A stretch of DNA of 64,000 nucleotides from an uncultured SAR86 cluster bacterium (GTDB taxonomy: Bacteria > Pseudomonadota > Gammaproteobacteria > Magnimaribacterales > AG-339-G14). The stretch spans positions 51,447 through 115,446 of the forward strand of contig CABZIF010000003.1 of NCBI GenBank assembly GCA_902525735.1. Reading direction: 5' to 3'. Positions within the stretch are counted from its first letter, which is position 1; each line of letters starts with the position of its first letter. Under the pieces are notes generated by a model, which worked only from the letters and a program-made list of their open reading frames with translations, made no database searches and was not told the DNA's origin. Shown piece after piece: positions 1-7,737 of the stretch. Made by a program: the position numbers and the translations under genes.

Positions 1-789
1 AGGCGAAGCTATTCCTAAAATAATCGATCCCAAGACAGAGAAGATCAGCAAGAAGGGCGGAATTAAAATCTTCAATATATTCTTAAAAGAAACAGAGGCT
101 TTTGTTTCACTAAAATCAATATTTTTGTTTGAAATGTTTAAAACAAAATAAAAAGAATATGCAGTTACTAAAAGCAAACCTGGAATAATTGCCGCAATAA
201 ATAAATCACCCACAGATATAGATTTGGCAGAGAAATTACCCATACTCAATTGAGCCTGTTGATAGGCTGTTGCTAAAACATCACCTAATATAACTAAAGC
301 TATTGAAGGCGGAATAATCTGCCCAAGTGTTCCTGTGGCAGCAATCAAACCAGTTGAAACCTCTTCTGAATAACCTTTCTTCAACATAACTGGTAAAGAG
401 ATCAAGCCCATAGCTATTACCGTAGCTCCTACTATTCCTGTACTAGCTGCTAATAAGGTGCCAACAATGATTACTGAAATGCCTAAGCCACTTTTAAAAT
501 TTCCGAAAATCTCCGACATTGACTCAAGAAGTCTTTCTGCAATTTTTGATTTTTCTAAAATAACTCCCATGAAGACAAAGAGAGGAACTGCTACCAAAGT
601 TGCATTAGTCATAATTCCAAATAATCTATTTGGAATTGTCTCCAACAGGTAAAGATCAAATACTCCAAATATTGTTCCTATACCTGCAAAAATTAATGAA
701 ACGCCACCCAAAGTGAAAGCAACCGGAAATCCTAGAAGCAAGCTGGCACAAATAACAATAAATAAAATTAGTGGAATGAACTCAATCAT
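1..789 (-). CDS. dctM: TRAP transporter large permease DctM (partial, 3' end missing)
   Basis: This is the membrane-embedded large subunit of a tripartite ATP-independent periplasmic (TRAP) transporter, which uses an ion gradient to import organic acids delivered by a periplasmic binding protein. About 263 N-terminal residues are visible and the gene runs off the left edge (the family is about 430 residues). The protein is a chain of hydrophobic helices and carries the conserved GTLGQIIPPSIALVILGD stretch near residue 155, typical of DctM. The start is one of two adjacent ATG codons (787-789 or 790-792), overlapping the end of the small-subunit gene by 8-11 bases, as in translationally coupled dctQM pairs. 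The substrate cannot be deduced. No binding-protein gene (dctP) lies upstream of dctQ here. Confidence 0.9.
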   Translation of the reverse strand, partial: MIEFIPLILFIVICASLLLGFPVAFTLGGVSLIFAGIGTIFGVFDLYLLETIPNRLFGIMTNATLVAVPLFVFMGVILEKSKIAERLLESMSEIFGNFKSGLGISVIIVGTLLAASTGIVGATVIAMGLISLPVMLKKGYSEEVSTGLIAATGTLGQIIPPSIALVILGDVLATAYQQAQLSMGNFSAKSISVGDLFIAAIIPGLLLVTAYSFYFVLNISNKNIDFSETKASVSFKNILKILIPPFLLIFSVLGSIILGIASP

Positions 790-1283
790 CATTAAAATAA
801 GAAAAAATAGATGCTAGACTTTGCAGTATTAGAATTACAGAAAAAATCAAAATACAGCTTTTGTATAGATAAACAAATGGCAGTCCTCCTGGCTCTGGAG
901 AAACTTCATAAATGGACCAGGAAAATAAAACATAATTTAAGGACAAGATAAATATTGTCCATGCCATCGGCTGAAGAAAAATTAAGTTACCGATTAAATT
1001 AATTATTTTTTTATTTTTTTCACTCGATCGTCGATAAAAAATATCTACTCTTACGTGTTCATCGTTTTCATAGGCATATGCTGAACAAAATAAAAAAGCT
1101 ATACCATGAAGATAAATAACCATTTCTTGAAGACCTACAACCCCAATGCCTAAAAAAGTATCTTAAAAAAACTATCAAGGTTGTAAGAACAATCATTAAA
1201 AAAATGGCCCATGAGCTTATAATTCCTAAAGAATGAGGAAAAATTGTAAGTAAATATTGAAATGTTTGATTGATATTTTTCAT
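782..1283 (-). pseudogene. dctQ: TRAP transporter small permease DctQ, split by a +1 frameshift
   Basis: Two overlapping reading frames together make one DctQ protein of about 167 residues with four hydrophobic segments. The 5' part (from ATG at 1283) reads through the first helix and ends LIVFLRYF. The 3' part resumes as GIGVVGLQEMVIYLHG, the usual conserved second-helix motif. The break is at a run of six A (plus strand, 1152-1157; six T in the gene). Removing one T restores FLRYFLGIGVVGLQEM exactly. The C-terminal EPGGLPFVYLYK is also typical of the family. This is either a one-base assembly or sequencing error in a homopolymer, a real inactivating mutation, or slippage-dependent expression. 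The neighbouring dctM frame is intact over the visible part. Confidence 0.75.
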
Positions 1284-1309
1284 TTCGATTTTATGATTTA
1301 ATAATATCT

Positions 1310-2086
1310 ATGATTATTGTTTTATCACCTGCTAAAACCTTAGATTACGAATCTCCCCTCAATGGGTTTGATTATACAACTCCTAACTTCTTAGGTAAGT
1401 CAGAGTCGTTGATAAAAATAATGAGATCTTATGAACCTGAATACATTTCCGATTTAATGGGCTTAAGCGATAATCTTGCCTTTTTAAATTTTGAGAGATA
1501 TCAAACTTGGAAAAAACAAAGCAAACCTTCTAAAGATTCAAGACAAGCGATATTCGCTTTTAAAGGAGATGTCTATCAAGGCTTGGACGCGGGTAATTTA
1601 TCAAACTCAACTATTAATTATTCTCAAAATCATTTGAGAATACTCTCAGGCTTATACGGACTGCTTAAGCCATTGGATTTAATTGCACCTTACAGATTAG
1701 AAATGGGTACTAAGTTGAAGTCTGGAGAGATAAATGGCTTGTATAATTTTTGGAAACCCGAATTAACAGAAGCTATCAATTCTGATTTGGCGTCTCAAAA
1801 AGAAAATACTTTGGTTAATTTAGCTTCAAACGAGTATTTCTCAGCTTTGGATCAGACAATGATAAACGGAAAAATCATTTCTCCAGTTTTTAAAGATTAT
1901 AAAAATGGAAAGTACAAGATAATCAGTTTTTATGCAAAAAAAGCTAGAGGATCGATGGCTAGGTTTATTCTAGAAAATAAAATAGAACATTCCAAAGAAT
2001 TAAAAAACTTCAATTTGGATGGTTACAAATTTAGCAGGGAAGCGTCCTCTGAAAAAAATCCTACTTTTTTAAGAAAAGAAACTTAA
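1310..2086 (+). CDS. yaaA: YaaA / DUF328 peroxide-stress protein
   Basis: A 258-residue protein of the YaaA family, a cytoplasmic DNA-binding protein that in E. coli lowers free iron and limits oxidative damage under peroxide stress. The start MIIVLSPAKTLDYESPL, the central GLYGLLKPLDLIAPYRLEMG, LVNLASNEYFSALD and the C-terminal IISFYAKKARGSMARF are all family hallmarks, and the length matches the usual 255-260. It is transcribed divergently from dctQ across only 26 bases. It ends one base before the stop codon of the convergent crotonase gene, so no terminator fits between them. The family assignment is secure; the regulatory role is taken from E. coli. Confidence 0.95.
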   Translation: MIIVLSPAKTLDYESPLNGFDYTTPNFLGKSESLIKIMRSYEPEYISDLMGLSDNLAFLNFERYQTWKKQSKPSKDSRQAIFAFKGDVYQGLDAGNLSNSTINYSQNHLRILSGLYGLLKPLDLIAPYRLEMGTKLKSGEINGLYNFWKPELTEAINSDLASQKENTLVNLASNEYFSALDQTMINGKIISPVFKDYKNGKYKIISFYAKKARGSMARFILENKIEHSKELKNFNLDGYKFSREASSEKNPTFLRKET

Positions 2087-2087
2087 G

Positions 2088-2951
2088 TTATTTAGCGGAA
2101 GACTTTCCGTAGTCTTTGATCTCCTGCATGTCTTGAAACTCAGGATCTCTCTTTTCCATATTCGACATCATTGCTTCTGCCATGTCTTCTTGAGGTAGCA
2201 TTGCTCCACTCCAAAGAGCGTTATATTCTAATCCCTCTGCTATGGTGTGATCTCTAGAAAAATTAAGAATAGCTTTTGTGCCGTAAACAGCTAAAGGGCT
2301 TTTGGAAGCTATTACAGCTGCCATTTCTTTCAAGCCAGATACCATCTCTTCATGGCTTTCATATACTTTATTGACTAAACCAGCATCCAAAGCTTCTTCT
2401 GCAGGCATTCTTCTTCCGGTGTAAGCGAGCTCTCTTACTTTTCCTTCAGGAATAACTCTAGGTAACCTTTGAAGAGTCCCAATATCTGCTGCCATTCCTA
2501 TATTTACTTCTTGAATACAAAAGAAAGCATCTTTACTAGCAAATCTCATATCAGCAGCTGTAACTAAATCTAGTCCGCCACCAATACATCCACCTTGAAT
2601 TCCAGCGAGAACTGGTATTCTCAATTTTTCTAATTTGGAGAGCATATCTTGCAACTCTTTAGCTACTCTATAAAGATTTTCTCCAATCCTTGCTTTATCT
2701 GGAACATTCGTTTTCTTTTCCGAATCGCTACCAAGAGTTCCAAAATTTTTAAGATCCATACCTGCGCAAAAATGTTTGCCAGTTGAGGATAGAATCAACA
2801 CCCTCAGAGAAGCATCTCTATCTATTTCATCTAAAATTCTCGGCAGTTCATACCAAAAATTCATAGTCATTTTATTTAAATCTTCTCCTTTATTTAAAAC
2901 AAGGTGGCCAACACCATCTTCTGATGAATATTTAAAGCTTTCGTAATTCAT
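2088..2951 (-). CDS. Enoyl-CoA hydratase/isomerase family protein, delta(3,5)-delta(2,4)-dienoyl-CoA isomerase type
   Basis: A 287-residue crotonase-fold enzyme, probably acting in beta-oxidation of unsaturated fatty acids. The oxyanion-hole segments are STGKHFCAGMDL and GIQGGCIGGGLDLVTAAD. The acidic pair in QEVNIGMAADIGTLQRLP is spaced E-x7-D, as in mammalian ECH1 (Glu196/Asp204), and the following LPRVI matches that subfamily more than ordinary enoyl-CoA hydratases. The start is supported by an AGGAGA Shine-Dalgarno just upstream (plus-strand tctcct near 2956-2962). A 56-residue unknown gene precedes it on the same strand. Classification as dienoyl-CoA isomerase rests on motif spacing; crotonases vary widely in substrate, so the exact reaction is inferred. 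Confidence 0.85.
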   Translation of the reverse strand: MNYESFKYSSEDGVGHLVLNKGEDLNKMTMNFWYELPRILDEIDRDASLRVLILSSTGKHFCAGMDLKNFGTLGSDSEKKTNVPDKARIGENLYRVAKELQDMLSKLEKLRIPVLAGIQGGCIGGGLDLVTAADMRFASKDAFFCIQEVNIGMAADIGTLQRLPRVIPEGKVRELAYTGRRMPAEEALDAGLVNKVYESHEEMVSGLKEMAAVIASKSPLAVYGTKAILNFSRDHTIAEGLEYNALWSGAMLPQEDMAEAMMSNMEKRDPEFQDMQEIKDYGKSSAK

Positions 2952-2975
2952 AATTTCTCTCCTGATTTTTTATTT

Positions 2976-3146
2976 CTACTCTTTTAAATCTTTTACTAAA
3001 CTGTCTGCCACTTCTTCAAGTTCTTCAATTAAGTCGTACGAACTATGATATGGCATAACAACCTTTCGACTTTTTTTGCTCAATCTTTTTAAACCGTTAG
3101 ATATTTCTTCTGCTTTCTCTAACAATTCTTTGTTATTTTCGCTCAT
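2976..3146 (-). CDS. Small hypothetical protein (56 aa)
   Basis: A short reading frame fills the gap between the crotonase gene and the divergent cysQ. It starts at ATG (3144-3146) with MSENNKELLEKAEEISNG and ends in LVKDLKE followed by TAG. The product is highly charged, rich in Lys and Glu, and looks helical throughout, with an amphipathic heptad-like pattern. No domain is recognised. It has the same strand as the crotonase gene 24 bases downstream and could share its transcript. Support is only that the frame is open, starts with ATG and explains an otherwise empty gap in a very compact region; it could be spurious. Confidence 0.5.
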   Translation of the reverse strand: MSENNKELLEKAEEISNGLKRLSKKSRKVVMPYHSSYDLIEELEEVADSLVKDLKE

Positions 3147-3209
3147 AATTAAAATTTAAAGAATTACATTGTAAATCAAAACTTAAAATTTAAAAGATTT
3201 CATTAAAAA

Positions 3210-4019
3210 ATGAAGACAAAAGAGCTTGTTCAGCCAATAAAATTAATTATGGAGGGAGCTTCTAAATTAATTATTGAAATTTATGAAAGTCAGAAAAATA
3301 TCGATGTTCAAAGAAAAAATGATGATTCTCCTTTGACGATTGCAGATTTAAGATCAAATGAATTGATTTCTGCTAATTTAAAAAAGTTAATTCCTGATGT
3401 TCCAATTATTTCTGAGGAAGGAGAAGGGAAAATTAATAAGGAAGAAATTTTTTGGCTAATAGATCCTTTAGATGGAACCAGAGAGTTTATTCAAAAGAGT
3501 GACGAATTTACAATTAACATAGCCTTAATAAAAGATGAAAAACCTATATTTGGGGCAATATATATTCCCATTAAAAAAACTTTTATCGTTGGAGGTACAG
3601 ATTTTAAAGCTTTTAGTGAAAAGAATGGTGAAAAGAGAGATCTTAAAACTTTTTTTTCCAGAGAAACTTGTCGAATAACTATAAGCAAGCAGCATCAAAC
3701 TGGTGAAGAACAAAGATTCATAGATTTTTTAAAAAATAAGTTTAAAAAAGTAGAACTTTTTCCTGCAGGAAGCTCTCTAAAAATTTGCTTAGTAGCTAGT
3801 GGTGATTGCCACATCTACCCGCGTTTTGGTGACGTAGGTCAGTGGGATATTGCGGCAGGACACGCTATATTAAAAGCTTCAGGAGGCAACATCGTGGACT
3901 TGAATATGAATGAAATTAAATACAATACCGAAAAAACTTCAAAAATAAATGGATTTTATGCCTTATCAAATGAAGTATTTTTTAGTAAAATTATTCAAGA
4001 AAATCAATATTTTAAGTAA
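3210..4019 (+). CDS. cysQ: 3'(2'),5'-bisphosphate nucleotidase CysQ
   Basis: A 269-residue member of the inositol monophosphatase superfamily that hydrolyses 3'-phosphoadenosine 5'-phosphate, the by-product of sulfate assimilation, to AMP. The metal-binding motifs are present: DSPLTIADLRSNELI near residue 38, IISEEGE near 71, WLIDPLDGTREFI near 83, and the C-terminal GQWDIAAGHAIL with its catalytic-site Asp. The length fits CysQ (about 250-270). It is divergent from the 56-residue gene across 63 bases and lies 55 bases before rpoH. No cys biosynthetic genes are nearby. It could alternatively act on inositol phosphates, but the spacing of the motifs is that of CysQ. Confidence 0.9.
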   Translation: MKTKELVQPIKLIMEGASKLIIEIYESQKNIDVQRKNDDSPLTIADLRSNELISANLKKLIPDVPIISEEGEGKINKEEIFWLIDPLDGTREFIQKSDEFTINIALIKDEKPIFGAIYIPIKKTFIVGGTDFKAFSEKNGEKRDLKTFFSRETCRITISKQHQTGEEQRFIDFLKNKFKKVELFPAGSSLKICLVASGDCHIYPRFGDVGQWDIAAGHAILKASGGNIVDLNMNEIKYNTEKTSKINGFYALSNEVFFSKIIQENQYFK

Positions 4020-4074
4020 AATAATATCTTTTTATATGCAAATAACGCATTTTTAAGTATAAAATTCGACTTAT

Positions 4075-4926
4075 ATGGGTAGACAACTGCAACCAATGGA
4101 TATTTCAGCCCCAGGTCAAAACCTGGAGTCATATCTATCTTCTATACAAAACATAGCTATTTTAACGCCAGAACAGGAAAAAAAATTAGCTGAAGACCTT
4201 TATTATAACGACGACCTTGAAGCAGCGCGTCAATTGGTAATGGCACATCTTAGATTTGTAGTCCACATTGCCAGAGGATATGCGGGATATGGATTACCTC
4301 AATCAGATTTAATTCAAGAAGGAAACGTAGGACTTATGAAAGCCGTTAAAAAATTTAATCCAGAGGTAGGTGTAAGGCTTATATCCTTCGCAGTGCACTG
4401 GATTAAATCTGAAATGCATGAATACATAATTAAAAATTGGAAAATAGTTAAGGTTGCTACGACGAAAGCTCAAAGAAAGCTTTTTTTCAATCTTAGAAGT
4501 CAAAAAAAAGAATTAAATTGGTTAAATCCTGAAGAGATCAAAGTCATATCCGAAGAACTCGGAGTTGATGAAAAATCTGTAAAAGAAATGGAATCAAGGC
4601 TTTCTTCATCTGACATGTCGTTCGATCCTCCAACTGAGGCCAGTGATGAACAAGCTTCATTCAGTCCATCAGGCTTCTTAGCAGATGACACATGTGATCC
4701 TGCCGACATAGTAGAGAAAGAAGATTCTGACGATTTTAGTTATGAGGCTCTTCATAAAGCAATGGAAGAACTTGATCCTAGAAGTAAAGAAATACTTGTT
4801 GATAGATGGCTAGAAGAACAAAAGCTCACACTTCATGAATTAGCAGATAAATACGGCGTTAGTGCCGAAAGGATAAGGCAAATAGAAAAAGCTGCAATGG
4901 AAAAAGTTAGAAGCTTTATTTCCTAA
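4075..4926 (+). CDS. rpoH: RNA polymerase heat-shock sigma factor RpoH (sigma-32)
   Basis: A 283-residue group 3 sigma factor directing RNA polymerase to heat-shock promoters. It contains region 2 (LRFVVHIARGYAGYG, DLIQEGNVGLMKAVKKF), the diagnostic RpoH box QRKLFFNLR at residues 133-141, region 3, and region 4 ending in a helix-turn-helix (ADKYGVSAERIRQIEKAAM). The length matches the E. coli protein (284). The start MGRQLQPMDI lacks a strong Shine-Dalgarno. It heads a same-strand group with thiS, thiG and trmB, an order also remembered for Pseudomonas; the ftsYEX genes that often precede rpoH are absent here. RNA-thermometer control of the 5' region is usual in E. coli but was not demonstrable by eye. 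Confidence 0.97.
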   Translation: MGRQLQPMDISAPGQNLESYLSSIQNIAILTPEQEKKLAEDLYYNDDLEAARQLVMAHLRFVVHIARGYAGYGLPQSDLIQEGNVGLMKAVKKFNPEVGVRLISFAVHWIKSEMHEYIIKNWKIVKVATTKAQRKLFFNLRSQKKELNWLNPEEIKVISEELGVDEKSVKEMESRLSSSDMSFDPPTEASDEQASFSPSGFLADDTCDPADIVEKEDSDDFSYEALHKAMEELDPRSKEILVDRWLEEQKLTLHELADKYGVSAERIRQIEKAAMEKVRSFIS

Positions 4927-4940
4927 AAATTTGATATCAA

Positions 4941-5150
4941 ATGACTAAAATTAAGATACTTCTTAATGGCAAATCTCGTGAGGTCCCTGAAGATTTATCA
5001 ATTAAAGAGCTTTTTACATTCTTGGATTTATCTGAAAAACATTGTGCAGTGGAAATTAATAAAGAAATAATTTTTAAAACGAACTGGGATAAGAGGTTGC
5101 TTATTAATAAGGATAAGGTGGAGATAGTAAGAGCCATAGGAGGCGGCTAA
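4941..5150 (+). CDS. thiS: Sulfur-carrier protein ThiS
   Basis: A 69-residue ubiquitin-like sulfur carrier for the thiazole half of thiamine. It ends in the required Gly-Gly (…RAIGGG), where the C-terminal glycine becomes a thiocarboxylate that donates sulfur to ThiG. The beta-grasp pattern is seen in ILLNGKSREVPEDLSIKELF and VEINKEII. The gene lies 14 bases after rpoH and 2 bases before thiG, so the two are almost certainly coupled. The codons for the terminal glycines also form the Shine-Dalgarno of thiG. ThiF and the other thiamine genes are not in this window. Confidence 0.95.
   Translation: MTKIKILLNGKSREVPEDLSIKELFTFLDLSEKHCAVEINKEIIFKTNWDKRLLINKDKVEIVRAIGGG
5138..5143 (+). promoter_or_regulatory. 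Shine-Dalgarno of thiG inside the thiS Gly-Gly codons
   Basis: AGGAGG lies in ATA-GGA-GGC-GGC-TAA at the end of thiS. It stands 9 bases before a TTG codon at 5153. It fixes the non-ATG start of thiG, since no nearer ATG exists, and couples its translation to thiS. Confidence 0.75.
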
Positions 5151-5152
5151 TT

Positions 5153-5938
5153 TTGGAAAAAGATCCCTTAATTATTGCAGGGAAAGCATACAATTCTCGG
5201 TTACTTGTTGGTACGGGAAAATACTTAAGTGAAAAGCAGGCTCTAGAAGCTATAAAAGCTTCAAATAGTGAAATCGTTACAGTAGCTGTTAGAAGAGTAG
5301 AGCTAGATTCCGAAAACAGATCTGACTCAATTTTAAATTACATAACGCCAGAAAAATATAAAATCCTGCCAAACACTGCTGGTTGTTTTAGTGCTAAAGA
5401 GGCAATTCGAATAGCCTGTTTAGGCAGAGAATTATTAAATGGTGAGAATTTAATCAAACTGGAAGTTTTAAAAGATAAGGAAACTCTTATGCCTTTGATG
5501 GAGGAAACTGTCGCAGCTGCAAAAGAACTTGTTTTACTAGGTTTTGAAGTCATGGTGTATTGCACGGATGAAATTGACTATGCTATTAACCTTGAAGATA
5601 TAGGTTGTGTTGCAATTATGCCTTTAGCTTCTCCGATTGGCTCCGGCCAGGGAATCATCAACCCGGATTCCATAAATAAAATAATTGAAAAAATTTCATG
5701 CCCAGTAATTATTGATGCAGGAATTGGAGCTGCATCAGAAGTCTCAGTTGCCATGGAAATGGGTTGTGACGGTGTCTTATTAAATACGGCTATAGCGAAA
5801 TCAAATAATCCAGTGTTAATGGCTGAAGCAATGAGAGATGCAGCAATAAGCGGGCGAAAATGTTTTCTAGCTGGCAGAATACCTGTAAAAAAAATAGCTG
5901 ATCCAAGCTCTCCAACCAAAGGGATAGTTGATTCTTGA
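5153..5938 (+). CDS. thiG: Thiazole synthase ThiG
   Basis: A 261-residue TIM-barrel enzyme that condenses deoxyxylulose 5-phosphate, dehydroglycine and ThiS-thiocarboxylate into the thiamine thiazole. Family motifs are LLVGTGKY near residue 18, the Schiff-base lysine region LIKLEVLKD near 100, YCTDE, PLASPIGSGQGI near 161 and IDAGIGAASEVSVAMEMGCDGVLLNTAI, ending in AGRIPVKKIADPSSP. Length and motifs match the family. The start is TTG at 5153, chosen because of the AGGAGG 9 bases upstream. The stop TGA overlaps the TTG start of trmB (TTGA), another sign of translational coupling. Confidence 0.95.
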   Translation: MEKDPLIIAGKAYNSRLLVGTGKYLSEKQALEAIKASNSEIVTVAVRRVELDSENRSDSILNYITPEKYKILPNTAGCFSAKEAIRIACLGRELLNGENLIKLEVLKDKETLMPLMEETVAAAKELVLLGFEVMVYCTDEIDYAINLEDIGCVAIMPLASPIGSGQGIINPDSINKIIEKISCPVIIDAGIGAASEVSVAMEMGCDGVLLNTAIAKSNNPVLMAEAMRDAAISGRKCFLAGRIPVKKIADPSSPTKGIVDS

Positions 5939-6594
5939 AAAATTCTATCAAAAGTTTTTCCAAAGCAAGGTCACGTTCTTCAATAAAAAACAAAAGACTT
6001 CTTTCGATAGCAGATAAAACAATTATTTGGTCTGAAGAAAACTTTAAAGACTTTAAATTTTTATTTAATGACTCTACTAAATTAAATTTAGAAATCGGAT
6101 TTGGCGATGGAATTTTTTTATTTGATCAAGCTTTAAATAATCTAGAAGAATCTTTTATTGGTATAGAAGTATTTGAATCAGGACTAATGAATACTTATAA
6201 CAAAATAAAAAAGTCTAATTTAAAAAACCTAAAACTTATCAACGGAGATGTAATTCAAATTTTATCTAGAAATAAAAGTAAAAACTTATTTGATTTGATA
6301 ATTATTCTTTTCCCGGATCCTTGGCCAAAATCGAAACACAAGAAAAGAAGATTACTTAAAAGTGATTTTTTTATAGTTTTGCAATCTCTGCTTAAAAAAG
6401 ACGGGAAGATTATCGTAAAGACTGATTGGCAGGACTATGCTGAGGAAATTAGAGAGACTTTGAATAAATTAGACTACAAACATACTCACATTTATGAAAC
6501 AAACAATTTCAAAGAGCTGAAAACTAAATATGAAATAATTGCATTAAAAGAAAACAGATCAATTAATAAATTTTTGATTCCTTCAATAAGGTAA
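5935..6594 (+). CDS. trmB: tRNA (guanine-N7-)-methyltransferase TrmB
   Basis: A 219-residue SAM-dependent enzyme that makes 7-methylguanosine 46 in tRNA. Motif I is LEIGFGDGIFLF near residue 51, and the signature FPDPWPKSKHKKRRLL lies near 124, followed by GKIIVKTDW. The first ATG in frame lies past the SAM motif, so the start must be non-ATG; TTG at 5935, overlapping the thiG stop, fits the family length. The 3' end overlaps the convergent rdgB gene by 32 bases. Together with rdgB, metW, metX, yggT, proC and yggS it forms a neighbourhood also known in Pseudomonas. Confidence 0.93.
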   Translation: MKNSIKSFSKARSRSSIKNKRLLSIADKTIIWSEENFKDFKFLFNDSTKLNLEIGFGDGIFLFDQALNNLEESFIGIEVFESGLMNTYNKIKKSNLKNLKLINGDVIQILSRNKSKNLFDLIIILFPDPWPKSKHKKRRLLKSDFFIVLQSLLKKDGKIIVKTDWQDYAEEIRETLNKLDYKHTHIYETNNFKELKTKYEIIALKENRSINKFLIPSIR

Positions 6595-7153
6595 TCATCT
6601 TTAAAGTGGACATAGTTCTATGACTTATTCTCATCCTTTCAGTTTTGGAGATTTCAGCTAAAGTTAAATTAGAGTTTTTTACTTGAAATATTGGGTCGTA
6701 ACCAAAGCCGCCTTTACCTTTGGGAGAATCTATTATTTTTCCAAATAGCTCTCCATAGGAAAAAAAAGGATTTTTCAACTCAGGGTCCAAAAAAGACAAG
6801 ATAGAAACAAATTTGGCAGATCTATTTTTTTTTAGACTTATTTCTTTTAATAATTTGTTGTTATTCAAAGAATCATTACCTTTTTCACCGGCATATCTAG
6901 CAGAAAAAATTCCTGGAGCCCCATCCAAAGCCTCCACCTCTAATCCAGAATCGTCTCCAAGAGAGGGAAGCCCCGTTATCTCAGCAGCAAACTTTGCTTT
7001 TAGGAAAGCATTCTCTTCATAGCTGTTTCCAGTTTCAGCAATATCCTCATTGCTAAATCTAGAAATAGGTATGAGTTCGATATTTGTGTTTTTAAATAAA
7101 TAGTTGAATTCTTTCAACTTTCCAGCGTTTCTTGAAGCCAGAACTATTTTCAA
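6563..7153 (-). CDS. rdgB: XTP/dITP pyrophosphatase RdgB (HAM1 family)
   Basis: A 196-residue house-cleaning nucleotidase that hydrolyses dITP, XTP and dHAPTP to monophosphates, keeping deaminated purines out of DNA and RNA. It begins KIVLASRNAGKLKEF and carries TGNSYEENAFLKAKFAA, the catalytic GDDSGLEVEALDGAPGIFSARYAG, GGFGYDPIF and the C-terminal SHR motif. Length is typical. It is the last gene of the minus-strand run starting at efp; its start overlaps the metW stop by 4 bases. Its 3' end overlaps trmB on the other strand by 32 bases. Confidence 0.95.
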   Translation of the reverse strand: MKIVLASRNAGKLKEFNYLFKNTNIELIPISRFSNEDIAETGNSYEENAFLKAKFAAEITGLPSLGDDSGLEVEALDGAPGIFSARYAGEKGNDSLNNNKLLKEISLKKNRSAKFVSILSFLDPELKNPFFSYGELFGKIIDSPKGKGGFGYDPIFQVKNSNLTLAEISKTERMRISHRTMSTLKMITLLKESKIY

Positions 7154-7737
7154 GATTTTTTTTCTAGTTTGTAAACCGCAATTTCAGCAAATAAGTTCGG
7201 AAAAAAATTAGATAAAAAAGTACTTTCGCCAGAAGCTTTTATTAATTTTTTCTCTGAGATTTTTATGTTTGAGTTTTCACATAAAGATTCAAAATCCTTT
7301 AAAGAACATAAATGAAGATTGGGAGTTGAATACCATGAATGCGGTAAGGCTGAAGATACTGGCATTTTCCCGGTTAAAAAAAGCTGTAACCTACACTTAA
7401 AGTTAGCAAAATTTGGAATACTCACAATACACTCTTTACCTATCCTGATGATTTCAGACAAAGCTAGATCAGGCCTTTTTAATGCTTGAATCGATTGACT
7501 CATCAAAACCAAATCAAAAGATTGATCTCCGAAGTTACTTAAACCTTGATCAATATCCTGTTCAATAACATTTAATCCTTTTGATAAACTAAGCTGGATG
7601 TTATTTTCGGAAATATCCACTCCAAGTCCGTTAATGTTCAATTCTTTTTTTAGTTCAAAAAGCATTGATCCATCACCACAGCCAAGATCTAGGATATGAG
7701 AGTTTTCGGGAATCCATTTATTAACTATTTTATACAT
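7150..7737 (-). CDS. metW: Methionine biosynthesis protein MetW
   Basis: A 195-residue protein with a class I methyltransferase fold (ILDLGCGDGSMLFELK near residue 15). It belongs to the MetW family, the usual partner of MetX in proteobacteria, where it is thought to be needed for or to stimulate homoserine acylation. The segments VLMSQSIQALKRPDLALSEI, SIPNFANFKCRLQLFLTGKMP and LPHSWYSTPNLHLCSLKDF are diagnostic. It overlaps metX upstream by 8 bases and rdgB downstream by 4. A true methyl-transfer reaction has not been firmly assigned for the family. Confidence 0.93.
   Translation of the reverse strand: MYKIVNKWIPENSHILDLGCGDGSMLFELKKELNINGLGVDISENNIQLSLSKGLNVIEQDIDQGLSNFGDQSFDLVLMSQSIQALKRPDLALSEIIRIGKECIVSIPNFANFKCRLQLFLTGKMPVSSALPHSWYSTPNLHLCSLKDFESLCENSNIKISEKKLIKASGESTFLSNFFPNLFAEIAVYKLEKKS

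Noticed and set aside
4927..4940. TPP riboswitch before thiS
   Set aside because: Only 14 bases separate rpoH and thiS, too short for the element, and no THI-box sequence is seen before rpoH.
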